A stretch of DNA of 46,463 nt from Acidobacteriota bacterium. Its GTDB lineage: Bacteria > Acidobacteriota > Terriglobia > Terriglobales > SCQP01. Under the pieces are notes generated by a model, which searched no databases, was not told the DNA's origin, and saw nothing but the letters and a program-made list of their open reading frames with translations. The stretch covers positions 1 to 46,463 of the forward strand of contig DAHUYO010000020.1 in assembly GCA_027315185.1 (NCBI GenBank), written 5' to 3'. Below, piece by piece: positions 6,820 to 15,383 of the stretch. How positions within the stretch are numbered: the stretch's first letter is position 1; the number at the start of each line of letters is the position of its first letter. The translations under genes were made by a program, and so were the position numbers.

Positions 6820-8922
6820 TTACGCGCTTTCCGCGTGGGCGCCGCCTTGTTCGGCGCGGGCCTTGGCGATCACCTTTTCCGCCTGCTGCTGCGGCACCAG
6901 ATCGTAGTGCGAAAACTCCATATGGAACTGCCCGCGGCCCTGCGTCTTGGCGGTGAGGTCGGATTGATAGTTCAGCATCTCCGCCAGCGGCACCTGGGCG
7001 CGCACGATCTGGTTGCCGTCGCGCGTGTCCATGCCCTCGATCCGCCCCCGGCGCCCGTTGAGATCGCCGATCAAATCGCCGGCGAAATCCTGCGGCGCCT
7101 GCACCTCGACTTCCATCACCGGCTCCAGCAGCACCGGATGCGCCTGCTCCATGGCGTGCTTGAACGCCAGGGAACCAGCGATTTTGAACGCCATTTCGCT
7201 GGAGTCCACCTCATGGTAGGAGCCGTCGTAGAGCGTCACGCGGAAATCCACCACGGGGAAGCCCGCCAAATAGCCGCGCTGCGCGCTTTCCACGATCCCC
7301 TTTTCCACGGCGGGAATGTAGTTCTTGGGAATCGCCCCGCCGAAGATCTCGTTGGCGAACTCGAAGCCCGCGCCCCGCGGCAGCGGCTCCAAGCGAATGC
7401 GGCAGTCGCCGAACTGGCCATGCCCGCCGGTCTGCTTCTTGTGCCGTCCTTGCACGTCCGCCTTGCCGCGCACGGTCTCGCGATACGGCACCTTGGGGGC
7501 TTTCAGCGCGACTTCCACGTGATACCGCCGGCGCAGCCGCGCCACGGCGATCTCCACATGCTGCTGTCCGGCGCCACCGAGCAAAAACTCCTTGGTTTGC
7601 TCGTCGCGGGCAAAATGGAGCGCAATGTCTTCCTCCAGCATCTTGTGCAGCGCCGCGCCGATCTTGTCCTCGTCGCCGCGGCTCTTGGGCTCGATGGCGA
7701 AATGGATCGCCGCCTCCGGCGCCTTCACCGCCGGATAGAAAATCGGCGCCGACTTGTCGCCCAGGGTGTCGCCGGTCAGCGTGTCCTTCAGCTTGGCCAC
7801 GGCGCCGATGTCGCCGGCATGCAGCTCGGTCACCGCCAACTGCTGCTTGCCCATCATCACGCCCAGATGGGACAGCTTTTCCAGTCCGCCGCGGTTAAAG
7901 TTGGCAACCGCCGCGTCGTTCGCCAGCTTGCCCGTCTTCACCTTCAAATAGCTGACCCGCCCGGCAAAGGGATCGGCCATGGTCTTGAAAACATAAATGG
8001 ACAGCGGCGCATCGTCGGCGACCGGGCGTTCGATGTCCAGTTCGCCGCCCTCCCGCCGCGCCCCTTTCGCCGGTCCCAGCGCCGCGGGATCGGGAGCGAA
8101 CTGCGCCAGGAACTCCAGGCAGCGGTCCACGCCCACATTCGCTCCGGACGCGGCGCAGAGCACTGGGAACAGCCGCCGCGCGGCGATCGCCTGCCGCAGC
8201 CCGGGATAGAGATGCTCGCTGGGGATGGTGCCTTCGGCGAAAAACTCTTCCATCAAGGCGTCGTCGCCTTCGGCCACCAGTTCCACGATCGCCTCATGTC
8301 CCGCGTCCAGAGCCGCCGCCATCGCCTCCGGCGCCGCTACTTCTTTGGCCGCGCCTCCTCCCGCCGGGCTCTGCCAAACCTTGCGGTCCACCAAATCCGC
8401 CACGCCCGCAACGTCCTTGCCTTCGCCGATCGGCAGCATTACCGGCGTCACGCCCCGCCCGAAGCGACTCTTCAGCGCCGCCACCGTCCGTTCCATGCTG
8501 GCGCGGTCGCGGTCCATGCGATTCACCAAAAACGCCACCGGCAGCCCGCGGCGTTCCGCCAAGCGCCAAATCTTTTCCGTCTGCACCTCGACGCCGGCCA
8601 CGGCGTCCACCACCAGCAGCACGCACTCCGCCGCGCTCAGCGCCAGTTCCGCCTCCGGCAAAAAGATGCCGTATCCCGGCGCGTCCAACAGGTTCAGCTT
8701 CCGCTGCTTCCATTCCACCGGCGCCACGGCGGTGAAGATGCTGATGCCGCGAGCTGCTTCTTCCTCATCGAAGTCGGTCGGCGCGGCGCCTTCCTCCACC
8801 CGGCCCAAACTGCCGGTCGCCCCGGCCTGGTACAAAGCGGCGGAAACAAAGGTGGTTTTGCCGCAGCCGGCATGACCGGCGACGGCGAGGTTGCGGATAT
8901 CGGCGGTGTCGTAAACCCTCAA
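6820..8922 (-). CDS. EF-G-like translational GTPase (EF-G2 type paralog)
   Basis: This is a 700-residue member of the elongation factor G family. The P-loop is GHAGCGKT (16-23), the switch region contains EEEAARGISI in place of the usual ERGITI context, G3 is DAPGY rather than DTPGH, and G4 is NRMD. The later domains II-V of EF-G are present, ending after a segment like the EF-G C-terminal core (LNGRRGRIEGMD). The departures from consensus fit the EF-G-like or EF-G2 group rather than the main fusA, which normally sits in the str operon. The start is TTG (8922-8920), because GGGAGG precedes it at 8 nt and the family homology begins there; the frame is open to 9099. The role may be a specialised translocase; it is not demonstrated. 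It ends 276 bp from the tmRNA 3' end. Confidence 0.88.
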   Translation of the reverse strand: MRVYDTADIRNLAVAGHAGCGKTTFVSAALYQAGATGSLGRVEEGAAPTDFDEEEAARGISIFTAVAPVEWKQRKLNLLDAPGYGIFLPEAELALSAAECVLLVVDAVAGVEVQTEKIWRLAERRGLPVAFLVNRMDRDRASMERTVAALKSRFGRGVTPVMLPIGEGKDVAGVADLVDRKVWQSPAGGGAAKEVAAPEAMAAALDAGHEAIVELVAEGDDALMEEFFAEGTIPSEHLYPGLRQAIAARRLFPVLCAASGANVGVDRCLEFLAQFAPDPAALGPAKGARREGGELDIERPVADDAPLSIYVFKTMADPFAGRVSYLKVKTGKLANDAAVANFNRGGLEKLSHLGVMMGKQQLAVTELHAGDIGAVAKLKDTLTGDTLGDKSAPIFYPAVKAPEAAIHFAIEPKSRGDEDKIGAALHKMLEEDIALHFARDEQTKEFLLGGAGQQHVEIAVARLRRRYHVEVALKAPKVPYRETVRGKADVQGRHKKQTGGHGQFGDCRIRLEPLPRGAGFEFANEIFGGAIPKNYIPAVEKGIVESAQRGYLAGFPVVDFRVTLYDGSYHEVDSSEMAFKIAGSLAFKHAMEQAHPVLLEPVMEVEVQAPQDFAGDLIGDLNGRRGRIEGMDTRDGNQIVRAQVPLAEMLNYQSDLTAKTQGRGQFHMEFSHYDLVPQQQAEKVIAKARAEQGGAHAESA

Positions 8923-9119
8923 GGCGGGCCTCCCTTCTGCTACCGCGGGGTTGGCCGCGGCGGGCCCGGCCGCGGGCGGTACCGGTGCCGGGCACGGGCC
9001 CAGTGTATACCTCGGGTTGGGGAACGCAACCGCCGCCACTTGCCGGGCCCAAGGTTGAGCGGCCGCACAAGGACGCGTAAGCGGAACGCCCCGCTGCACC
9101 GGGTCTGGGCCCGCGCCCG

Positions 9120-10466
9120 TCAGTGGTAACGGCGTTGCACGCGCGGGGCGATGGCGCAGGTCACCTCATAGGCGATGGTGCCCGCCCAGCCGGCAACGTC
9201 GCTGGCGGTTATGCGCGCCGGGCCTTGCGCGCCAATCAGCACCACTTCGTCGCCCATGCGCGCCGCGGGAATGCCGGTCACGTCCACGCCCATCAAATCC
9301 ATGCTCACCCGTCCCGCCAGCGGCGCCTGCCGGCCCCGCACCAATACATGCGCCCCCCGCGCAAAGCTGATTGCCCGCAGATAACCGTCGGCATAGCCGC
9401 AGGCCAGCGTGGCGATGCGGGCGCGGCGCCGCGCCTTCCAGCCGCCCGGCCGGTCGCCGCCGTAACCCACCGGCGTGCCCGCGGGCACATCGCGCAGCGC
9501 GACGATCCGCGTCTTCCATGCCAGCACGGGCCGCAACTCCGCATCCGCCCCGGGCGCCAAGCAGATCCCATACAAACCCAGCCCGACGCGTATCATTCCC
9601 GCAGGTTGCGGCACAAGGCCCGCGCCGTGCGGCGCCATCCCCACGCCTTGCGGCGCAGGGCCCGCACCCTGCGGGGCGAATGCCGCGCTCTCCCGTTTGG
9701 CTCCCGCGCTTGTCGGCTTGCGGCCCGCGCCTTCCGTCGCGGCGCTGCGGCCCAGCGCTGCAGGCGGCGTCGCGCTTCCCGCTCCCACCGCGCCCGGCAG
9801 TTCCCGCCGCCCGCCCGGCCAGCGCCACGCCCCGGCGCTGTTGGCGGCATGCCAATAAAATCCCGGCGCGGCCACGCCCGGCTCCAGCATGGACAAGGCG
9901 GCAAAGAACCGCCGCATCTGCGCCGCCACGCCCGCCGCCGGGCCTTCCGAGGAAGCCAAGTGCGTGTACGCCGCCTCGACCGCCAATCCCCGCCGCGCGG
10001 CGTACCGCGCCACCGCCGCAAACTCCGCCGCCGGCGCGCCCAGCCGCGACATGCCCGTGTCCACGTTCAGGTGAATGGGCAGCGCCGACGCCTGCCCCGC
10101 GCCGCGCCACTTGGCGGCCCGCGCCAGCCGCTCCACCTGCGCCCGCGTCCACACCGTCGGCGTCAAGCCGTGGCGCACCATCTCGCCGGCCTCATCGCCG
10201 TCGAAATCCCCCAGCACCAGAATCCGGCCGCCGATGCCCGCCCGCCGCAGCGCCACCGCCTCGGCGGTGTCGGTCACCGCCAGCCATGCCGCGCCCGCGG
10301 CGCGGCAAACCTGGGCGCACTCGATCAGACCATGCCCGTAGGCGTTGGCCTTGACCACCGCGCACAGCATCGGCCCCGCGCCGCGCGCCGCCCGCAGTCG
10401 GCGGCGAAACGCTCGCACATTGCCCGCCAGCGCCGCGCGCGAAATCTCCGCCCAGTTCGGTCGCAT
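9120..10466 (-). CDS. alr: Alanine racemase with a low-complexity insertion
   Basis: Alr converts L- to D-alanine for peptidoglycan, using PLP. The PLP lysine is Lys39 in VVKANAYGHG, followed by the usual THLASSE-like, HAANSAG, RVGLGLYG, GYADGY and GRVSMD motifs. The protein has 448 residues against about 370 for the family. The excess is an insert of about 75 residues between HAANSAG (206-212) and RVGLGLYG. It is Ala/Gly/Pro-rich and contains a seven-residue tandem repeat near its end. The ATG at 10466 is the natural start, although the nearest good ribosome site (AGGAGG) lies about 13 nt away. It follows dnaB by 48 nt and probably shares its transcript. Confidence 0.92.
   Translation of the reverse strand: MRPNWAEISRAALAGNVRAFRRRLRAARGAGPMLCAVVKANAYGHGLIECAQVCRAAGAAWLAVTDTAEAVALRRAGIGGRILVLGDFDGDEAGEMVRHGLTPTVWTRAQVERLARAAKWRGAGQASALPIHLNVDTGMSRLGAPAAEFAAVARYAARRGLAVEAAYTHLASSEGPAAGVAAQMRRFFAALSMLEPGVAAPGFYWHAANSAGAWRWPGGRRELPGAVGAGSATPPAALGRSAATEGAGRKPTSAGAKRESAAFAPQGAGPAPQGVGMAPHGAGLVPQPAGMIRVGLGLYGICLAPGADAELRPVLAWKTRIVALRDVPAGTPVGYGGDRPGGWKARRRARIATLACGYADGYLRAISFARGAHVLVRGRQAPLAGRVSMDLMGVDVTGIPAARMGDEVVLIGAQGPARITASDVAGWAGTIAYEVTCAIAPRVQRRYH
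9597..9680 (-). repeat. 21-bp tandem repeat inside alr
   Basis: About four imperfect 21-bp units encode the seven-residue motif A-P-Q-G-A-G-x (variants PQGAGPA, PQGVGMA, PHGAGLV, PQPAGM) at roughly residues 262-290 of alanine racemase. The in-frame unit length preserves the reading frame on expansion or contraction. Confidence 0.75.
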
Positions 10467-10514
10467 CCCTTGGTATGGGCCTCCTGGTTACCGCCAGCCG
10501 CCGCCCCGGCCCGC

Positions 10515-11873
10515 CTAGCCCTCGTCCTCGCCCGTCTCCCCTTCGGCCAGATTCTCGAAGCGCGTGAAGTCCCGCAGGAAAGCCAAATGCACCGTCCCCA
10601 GCGGGCCGTTGCGCTGCTTGCCGATGATGATCTCCGCCTTGCCCTGCAACTCCGGATTGCCCGGATCGTACATCTCGTCGCGGTGCACGAAGGCCACCAA
10701 ATCCGCGTCCTGCTCGATGGCGCCCGATTCGCGCAGGTCGGAAAGGATGGGCCGCCGGTCGCCCTTGCGCTGTTCCGGCGCGCGGCTCAGCTGCGACAGC
10801 GCCACCACCGGCGCGTGCAATTCCTTCGCCAGTCCCTTCAGCGCCCGCGACATCGCCCCAATCTCCAGGTTGCGGTTCTCCACCCTTCCCACCGAACTCA
10901 TCAACTGCAGGTAATCCACGATCACCAGATCCAGGCCATGCTCCTTTTTCAGCCGCCGGCACTTCGCGCGGATCTGGCCGACGTCAATGCCGGAGGTCTC
11001 GTCAATGAAGATCGGTGCCTGCGCCAGCTTCGCCGCCGCCAGCGTCAGCTTCTGGATCTCCGCCCGGCCCAGAAAGCCCATGCGCAGGTAGTGGTTGTTG
11101 ACCCGCGCCACCGAGCACAGCATGCGCAGCACCAGCTGCACCTTGCTCATCTCCAGGCTGAAGACGGCAACGGTCTTTTTCGCGCCCAGCGCCACGTTCT
11201 CGGCGATGTTCATGGCGAAGGCGGTCTTGCCCATGGAGGGCCGCGCGGCGATGACGATCAGCTCGCCCGGCTGTAGCCCGGCGGTGTTCTTGTCGAACTT
11301 TTCGTAGCCGGTTTGCAGGCCAGTCACTTCCTGGCCGTGCATGGCGTCCAGCCGCGCCAGCAGCGGCCCGGTGATCTCGCCCACCCCGGTCAGGCCCTCG
11401 CGCGCGCGGTCCTCGGCGATCTCGAAGATCATCTGCTCGGCGGCGTCCAGAATCTCCGCGCTCTCGCCGCTGCCGGTCAAGCAGCTCTCCGTGATGGTTT
11501 GCGCCGCCCCCAGCAGCCGGCGGCGGATGGCCCGGTCCTTGACGATGTTAGCGTAATGCTCGATGTTGACGCTGCGCGGCAGACCCTCGGTCAGCGTCAC
11601 CAAGTAGGCGTGGCCGCCGATCGCCTCCAGCTTGCCCTGCCGCTCCAGCACCTCGCCCAGGGTGATGAAGTCAATCGGCCGGTTCGCCGCGCTCAGCTCG
11701 CCCATGGCGCGGAAGATGGCGCGATGGCTCTCGGCGTGGAAATCCTCGGTTTGCAGAATCTCCGCGGCGTAATTGAACGCCATCCCGTCCAGCAGCACCG
11801 CCCCCAGCACCGAGCGCTCGGCCAGCAGGTGCGCGGGCAGCCCTTTTTCCGTGAGCAGATCGGCGGCGGACAT
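10515..11873 (-). CDS. dnaB: Replicative DNA helicase DnaB
   Basis: DnaB is the hexameric 5'-3' helicase that unwinds the replication fork and binds primase. The 452-residue protein has the N-terminal helical domain (LLAERSVLGAVLLD, YLVTLTEGLP) and the RecA-like C-terminal domain. Walker A is ARPSMGKTA, Walker B lies in LVIVDYLQLM, and the conserved SQLSR and DLRESGAIEQDADLV segments follow. No intein is present at the P-loop or the DLRESG site. The start at 11873 gives the usual N-terminus although no strong ribosome site is visible. It is divergent from the TauE permease gene and heads the dnaB-alr pair. Confidence 0.97.
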   Translation of the reverse strand: MSAADLLTEKGLPAHLLAERSVLGAVLLDGMAFNYAAEILQTEDFHAESHRAIFRAMGELSAANRPIDFITLGEVLERQGKLEAIGGHAYLVTLTEGLPRSVNIEHYANIVKDRAIRRRLLGAAQTITESCLTGSGESAEILDAAEQMIFEIAEDRAREGLTGVGEITGPLLARLDAMHGQEVTGLQTGYEKFDKNTAGLQPGELIVIAARPSMGKTAFAMNIAENVALGAKKTVAVFSLEMSKVQLVLRMLCSVARVNNHYLRMGFLGRAEIQKLTLAAAKLAQAPIFIDETSGIDVGQIRAKCRRLKKEHGLDLVIVDYLQLMSSVGRVENRNLEIGAMSRALKGLAKELHAPVVALSQLSRAPEQRKGDRRPILSDLRESGAIEQDADLVAFVHRDEMYDPGNPELQGKAEIIIGKQRNGPLGTVHLAFLRDFTRFENLAEGETGEDEG

Positions 11874-12062
11874 CGCGGCTATTCACGATAGCAGAAGCCG
11901 CGCCGAAGGGCGCCGGCTCAATCCGATTCACTCCAATTCACAGCCGCCGCCCCGTCCCGCACAGGACTTGCACAGCCGCTCCACAGCTTTTCCGCCAGTA
12001 TTTCCACCCTCCTCCGGCCGGCGGAACGCGCGGCTACCGGCTACAATGGAGACTACGGCCAG

Positions 12063-12968
12063 ATGACCCCCGTCCTAACCTACACCTGGCACTTCGTCGG
12101 TATTCTGTTCGCCGCGGCGTGTTTCGCCGGTTTTTTTGGCGCTCTGCTGGGCGTCGGCGGCGGCATCATCATCGTGCCGGCGATGGTGCTCATCTCCCAC
12201 CTGCCCATCAAAATCGCCGTCGCCGCCAGCCTGGTCTCGGTGATCGCCACCTCCAACGCCGGCGGCTCGGCTTATGTCGAGCAGCACATCACCAATCTGC
12301 GGCTAGGCATGTTTCTGGAGATCGCCACCACCCTGGGCGCCCTCAGCGGCAGCATCCTCGCCTTGTTCTTGCAGGATTGGCTGATGCTGTTCATCTTCGC
12401 CGCCCTGCTGGCCTATATGGGTTACACCAGCTTCGTTACCCGCCGCACGGACACCGAACGCATCACCAAGGATAGTTTCCGCCTGGCCAAGCCCGACCGC
12501 CTGGCGGGTTATCTCAGCCTGCGCGGCATTTATCATGACGAACACGAAAACAAGAACGTCGAATACGTGGTCACCGGCACCCCTACTGGGTTGGGCGTTT
12601 CCTATCTGGCCGGCATCACCTCCGGCTTGTTGGGGGTCGGCGGCGGGGTGCTGAAGGTCAGCGCCATGAACCATTCCATGAACGTGCCCATGAAGGTCGC
12701 GGTGGGCACCAGCAAGATGATGATCGGCGTCACCGCCGCGGTCGGCGCCATCCTCTTTTTCCTCGCCGGCCTGGTGCATTTTCCCGTCGTCGCGCCGGTA
12801 GCCATCGGCACCACGCTGGGCGCCACCGTTGGCACCATGGTCATGAACAAGCTGCCCAGCACGCTGCTGAAATGGATCTTCGCCGTGCTGATGGCCTACC
12901 TGGCATACAGCATGGTCGCCAAGGGCCTCGCGCTGCACTTCGGCGTGCACTGGCCGCAGATGGGCTAA
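12063..12968 (+). CDS. TauE/SafE-family permease
   Basis: A 301-residue inner-membrane protein with about eight hydrophobic segments. The duplicated family signature is clear: GFFGALLGVGGGIIIVPAM near the N-terminus and SGLLGVGGGVLKVSAM in the second half. Members export sulfite, sulfoacetate or related organic anions, so an anion-export role is expected but the substrate cannot be read from sequence. A charged cytoplasmic loop of about 50 residues (KPDRLAGYLSLRGIYHDEHENKN) separates the halves. The next gene begins 18 bp downstream and encodes DUF1634, the usual partner. A TACAAT at 12042-12047 could serve as -10. Confidence 0.9.
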   Translation: MTPVLTYTWHFVGILFAAACFAGFFGALLGVGGGIIIVPAMVLISHLPIKIAVAASLVSVIATSNAGGSAYVEQHITNLRLGMFLEIATTLGALSGSILALFLQDWLMLFIFAALLAYMGYTSFVTRRTDTERITKDSFRLAKPDRLAGYLSLRGIYHDEHENKNVEYVVTGTPTGLGVSYLAGITSGLLGVGGGVLKVSAMNHSMNVPMKVAVGTSKMMIGVTAAVGAILFFLAGLVHFPVVAPVAIGTTLGATVGTMVMNKLPSTLLKWIFAVLMAYLAYSMVAKGLALHFGVHWPQMG

Positions 12969-12986
12969 CTCCCACCGGAATCTCCC

Positions 12987-13421
12987 ATGCCGCCGCGCAC
13001 CACGAACTCCGATTCCCACGCCAAGCACGTGCTCCCGCCGCCGCAAGCGGGCGAAGCCGCCGCCAATGTCTATGCGGTGGTCTATGATGCGCTCCTGGGC
13101 GGAATGTACGTCAGCACCGCCCTCTACGCCATCGGCATGCTGCTGGCGTTGTTCCAGCATTTGCGCGTGCCGCTGACCGTGGCCTGGGTCAAGCACCAGA
13201 TGGAGTGGCACATCTTCTGGCATGGATTGACGCATTTCCATGCCGATGCGATTCTGCTGCTGGCCACGGTGGTGCTAATCCTGACGCCGGTTTCGCGCGT
13301 CGTCCTTTCCATCTACGCGTTTTGGGTGGATCACGACCGCCGCTACGTCGGCGTCACATCCATCGTCTTCGGCATCATCGTGCTCACCGTCATCTTGTCC
13401 CGCTTCGCCCACCTGCATTAG
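12987..13421 (+). CDS. DUF1634 membrane protein, partner of TauE/SafE permease
   Basis: This 144-residue protein has three predicted membrane segments (about 40-56, 88-108 and 122-140) and the DUF1634 layout, ending SIVFGIIVLTVILSRFAHLH. Such proteins are regularly encoded next to TauE/SafE permeases and are presumed to assist or form a complex with them. The function is not known. It lies 18 bp after the permease in the same orientation, so the two form an operon. The segment between the first and second spans is His/Trp-rich (HQMEWHIFWHGLTHFHAD), an unusual cluster that could bind metal. Confidence 0.85.
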   Translation: MPPRTTNSDSHAKHVLPPPQAGEAAANVYAVVYDALLGGMYVSTALYAIGMLLALFQHLRVPLTVAWVKHQMEWHIFWHGLTHFHADAILLLATVVLILTPVSRVVLSIYAFWVDHDRRYVGVTSIVFGIIVLTVILSRFAHLH

Positions 13422-13457
13422 GCGGCGGAAACGCCCCGCGCGGGTTGGCGGCGCCGG

Positions 13458-14765
13458 CTAGGCGGGCGCGGCGGTGGTGGGCGCCGGGGCGCCGATCTGG
13501 TCGAGGGCGTGCTCGAAGTCGGCGAGCAGATCGGCGGCATCCTCGATGCCGATGGACAGCCGCACCAAGCCGTCGGTGACGCCGGCTTGCGCGAACGCCT
13601 CCGGCGTGAAGCCGGAATGCGTGGTGGTCATGGGATGGCAGGCCAGCGTCTCCACCCCGCCCAGCGACACCGCGTCGCGCGCGATGCGCACCGAGCGGAG
13701 GAAGTCGAAGGCGGCCGCCTTGCCGCCCCGGGCCTCGAAGCTGATCATCGCGCCCGGCGCGTCGCATTGCCCGCGATAGATCTTGACCTGCTCCGGGGAA
13801 CGAAACAGCGTCGGATAGTGCACCTGGGCCACCGCCGGATGGCGCGCCAGCGCCTGCGCGATGACCTGGGCATTCTCGCAGGCGCGGGTCATGCGCAGAT
13901 GCACCGTGGGCAGATGGCCGTCCAGCATCCAGCATTCGTCGGGTTGCAGGATGTTGCCCAACAGGCTGCGCAGCGCCTTGATGCGCGTGATCAACTCCGG
14001 GTCGGCGGCGATGGCCATGCCCCCGATCAGGTCGCTGAATCCGGACAAATACTTGGTCGCGGAGTACAGACATAGATCCGCGCCGCAGGGCAAGGGATGC
14101 TGAAATGTCGGCCCCAGCAGCGTGTTGTCCACCATCAGCACCGGCTTCGGAGTGCGCCGTCCCGCCGCCGCCGCGGCGGCGTGAATATCGGTCATCACCA
14201 AGGTGGGATTGGCCGGCGTCTCCAGCAGGATCACCGCCAAATCCGGGGTTTCGGCGATGGCCTGGGTCAAGGCGGCGGTGTCTCCGGCGGCGACGGCCCG
14301 GCCGCGCACGCCGAGCGGCGCCAGCACATCCTCAATGAAGTGCTGGGTGCCGCCGTAGATGGGGACGGTGTAGATCACCGCTTGGCCCGGCTTGGCAAAC
14401 GTGAGCAGCGCCGTGGTGATCGCCGCCATGCCGGAGTTGAACACCAGCGCCCGCGAGGCGCCCGCCTCCAGCGGCACCACCTGGTCTTCCAAGATTTCGG
14501 CATTGGGATGATTGAGGCGGGAATAGATCAGCTCGGCCTGTTCGCCGGGCAGGGGCTGGGCACGGCCCGAGGCCAAGGCGAAGGCCCGCTCGGCCGCCTC
14601 CGGGCTGGAGAACACGTAGGTCGAGCTGCGAAACACCGCGGGGCGGGCCGAGCCGACCGAGAGCCGGGGATCGAAGCCCCGGGTCAGCACCTGCGTCGGC
14701 GGGCGCAACTGGTCATCGTGGCCGGCGCCGCGCGGCGCGGAGGAATTCCCGCTGTTTTTACTCAT
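13458..14765 (-). CDS. Cys/Met-metabolism PLP-dependent enzyme (cystathionine gamma-synthase / methionine gamma-lyase family)
   Basis: A 435-residue fold-type I PLP enzyme. The PLP lysine is in YSATKYLSGFSDLIGG; the cofactor-stacking region FNSGMAAITTALLTF, the aspartate in VDNT and the C-terminal GGVETLACHPMTTTHSG are also clear. The N-terminus RGFDPRLSVGSARPAVFRSSTYVFSSPEAAERAF and the GRAQPLPGEQ insert place it in the branch often annotated as a cystathionine gamma-synthase family or methionine gamma-lyase-like protein. Substrate and direction (synthesis by gamma-replacement, or gamma-elimination) cannot be decided from sequence. It converges on the TauE-DUF1634 pair, leaving 36 bp between stops; a sulfur-metabolism link is suggestive only. 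Confidence 0.88.
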   Translation of the reverse strand: MSKNSGNSSAPRGAGHDDQLRPPTQVLTRGFDPRLSVGSARPAVFRSSTYVFSSPEAAERAFALASGRAQPLPGEQAELIYSRLNHPNAEILEDQVVPLEAGASRALVFNSGMAAITTALLTFAKPGQAVIYTVPIYGGTQHFIEDVLAPLGVRGRAVAAGDTAALTQAIAETPDLAVILLETPANPTLVMTDIHAAAAAAGRRTPKPVLMVDNTLLGPTFQHPLPCGADLCLYSATKYLSGFSDLIGGMAIAADPELITRIKALRSLLGNILQPDECWMLDGHLPTVHLRMTRACENAQVIAQALARHPAVAQVHYPTLFRSPEQVKIYRGQCDAPGAMISFEARGGKAAAFDFLRSVRIARDAVSLGGVETLACHPMTTTHSGFTPEAFAQAGVTDGLVRLSIGIEDAADLLADFEHALDQIGAPAPTTAAPA

Positions 14766-14876
14766 GCTCGGAGTTTACCGCCGTTCAGAATTGCGCCGCT
14801 GTCCGAACGGTCAGCACGCCGGCGCGCCGGCGAAGCTAGGATCACCCTCCTGGCCGGCGAGCGTGCCGGGCCGAAA

Positions 14877-15203
14877 CTACCGCGGCCGCCATTGGTACGC
14901 GGCCATATGCACCCGTGCTCCCCGGAAGCGCACGCCCTCCCGCTGCAAGCGCAGGCGCTGTTCCCAACCGGCTTCGCCCGGCAGGGCAATGCGCCCGCCG
15001 GCGGCGACCACGCGATGCCAGGGCAGGTCATGGTCCGCGCGCAGCGCCCGCGCCACCTGCCGCGCTGCGCCGGGGTAGCCTGCCCAGGCGGCGATTTGCC
15101 CATAAGCCGCGACGCGGCCGGGCGGAATGCGCCGGATGATGGCTCGAATGCGGGCGTCGCGCCCAAGTGCTCGAACGCGGACGTGGCGCTCATCGGCTCC
15201 CAC
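14877..15203 (-). CDS. Alkyltransferase-like protein (ATL), MGMT family without the acceptor cysteine
   Basis: ATL proteins bind O6-alkylguanine and hand it to nucleotide excision repair instead of removing the alkyl group. The 108-residue product shows the MGMT DNA-binding core: IPPGRVAAYGQIAAWAG, ARQVARAL, then PWHRV where true methyltransferases have PCHRV, and a C-terminal segment ending YQWRPR. The Trp in place of Cys is the diagnostic ATL feature. No ATG lies near the homology start; GTG at 15203 is chosen because it gives the usual ATL length. Upstream, the same frame stays open far into the fumC region without homology. It is divergent from fumC. Confidence 0.85.
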   Translation of the reverse strand: MGADERHVRVRALGRDARIRAIIRRIPPGRVAAYGQIAAWAGYPGAARQVARALRADHDLPWHRVVAAGGRIALPGEAGWEQRLRLQREGVRFRGARVHMAAYQWRPR

Positions 15204-15383
15204 ACGGGCTTCCCGGCCGCCGGCGGGGATGCCGGCATTCAGCCCCCGGGCACGATTGCGTGTTTGGAGCCCGGCGGCGGCGGCGCGAGCACCACCGCGG
15301 CGGCGGTCCTGCGTCTCGCGCCCCGGAGCCCTGCCCCCGCGCGGGGATCGCCTATGCCCATGGCCTCCAGCCATAATGGAATT

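Noticed and set aside
6556-9129. An 857-codon plus-strand frame opposite the EF-G-like gene
   Set aside because: It is antisense to a gene with clear GTPase motifs; its product is His/Arg/Gln-rich, as expected from high-GC complementary strands.
9123-11276. A 717-codon plus-strand frame opposite alr and dnaB
   Set aside because: It lies antisense to two well-recognised genes, with skewed Arg/His composition and no family match.
12303-13241. A 312-codon minus-strand frame rich in His, Gly and Gln
   Set aside because: It is antisense to the TauE/SafE and DUF1634 genes, both of which have clear membrane-protein signatures.
14097-15383. A long 5' extension of the fumC reading frame
   Set aside because: It runs antisense through the PLP enzyme and ATL genes; fumarase homology begins only near 15384-15429.
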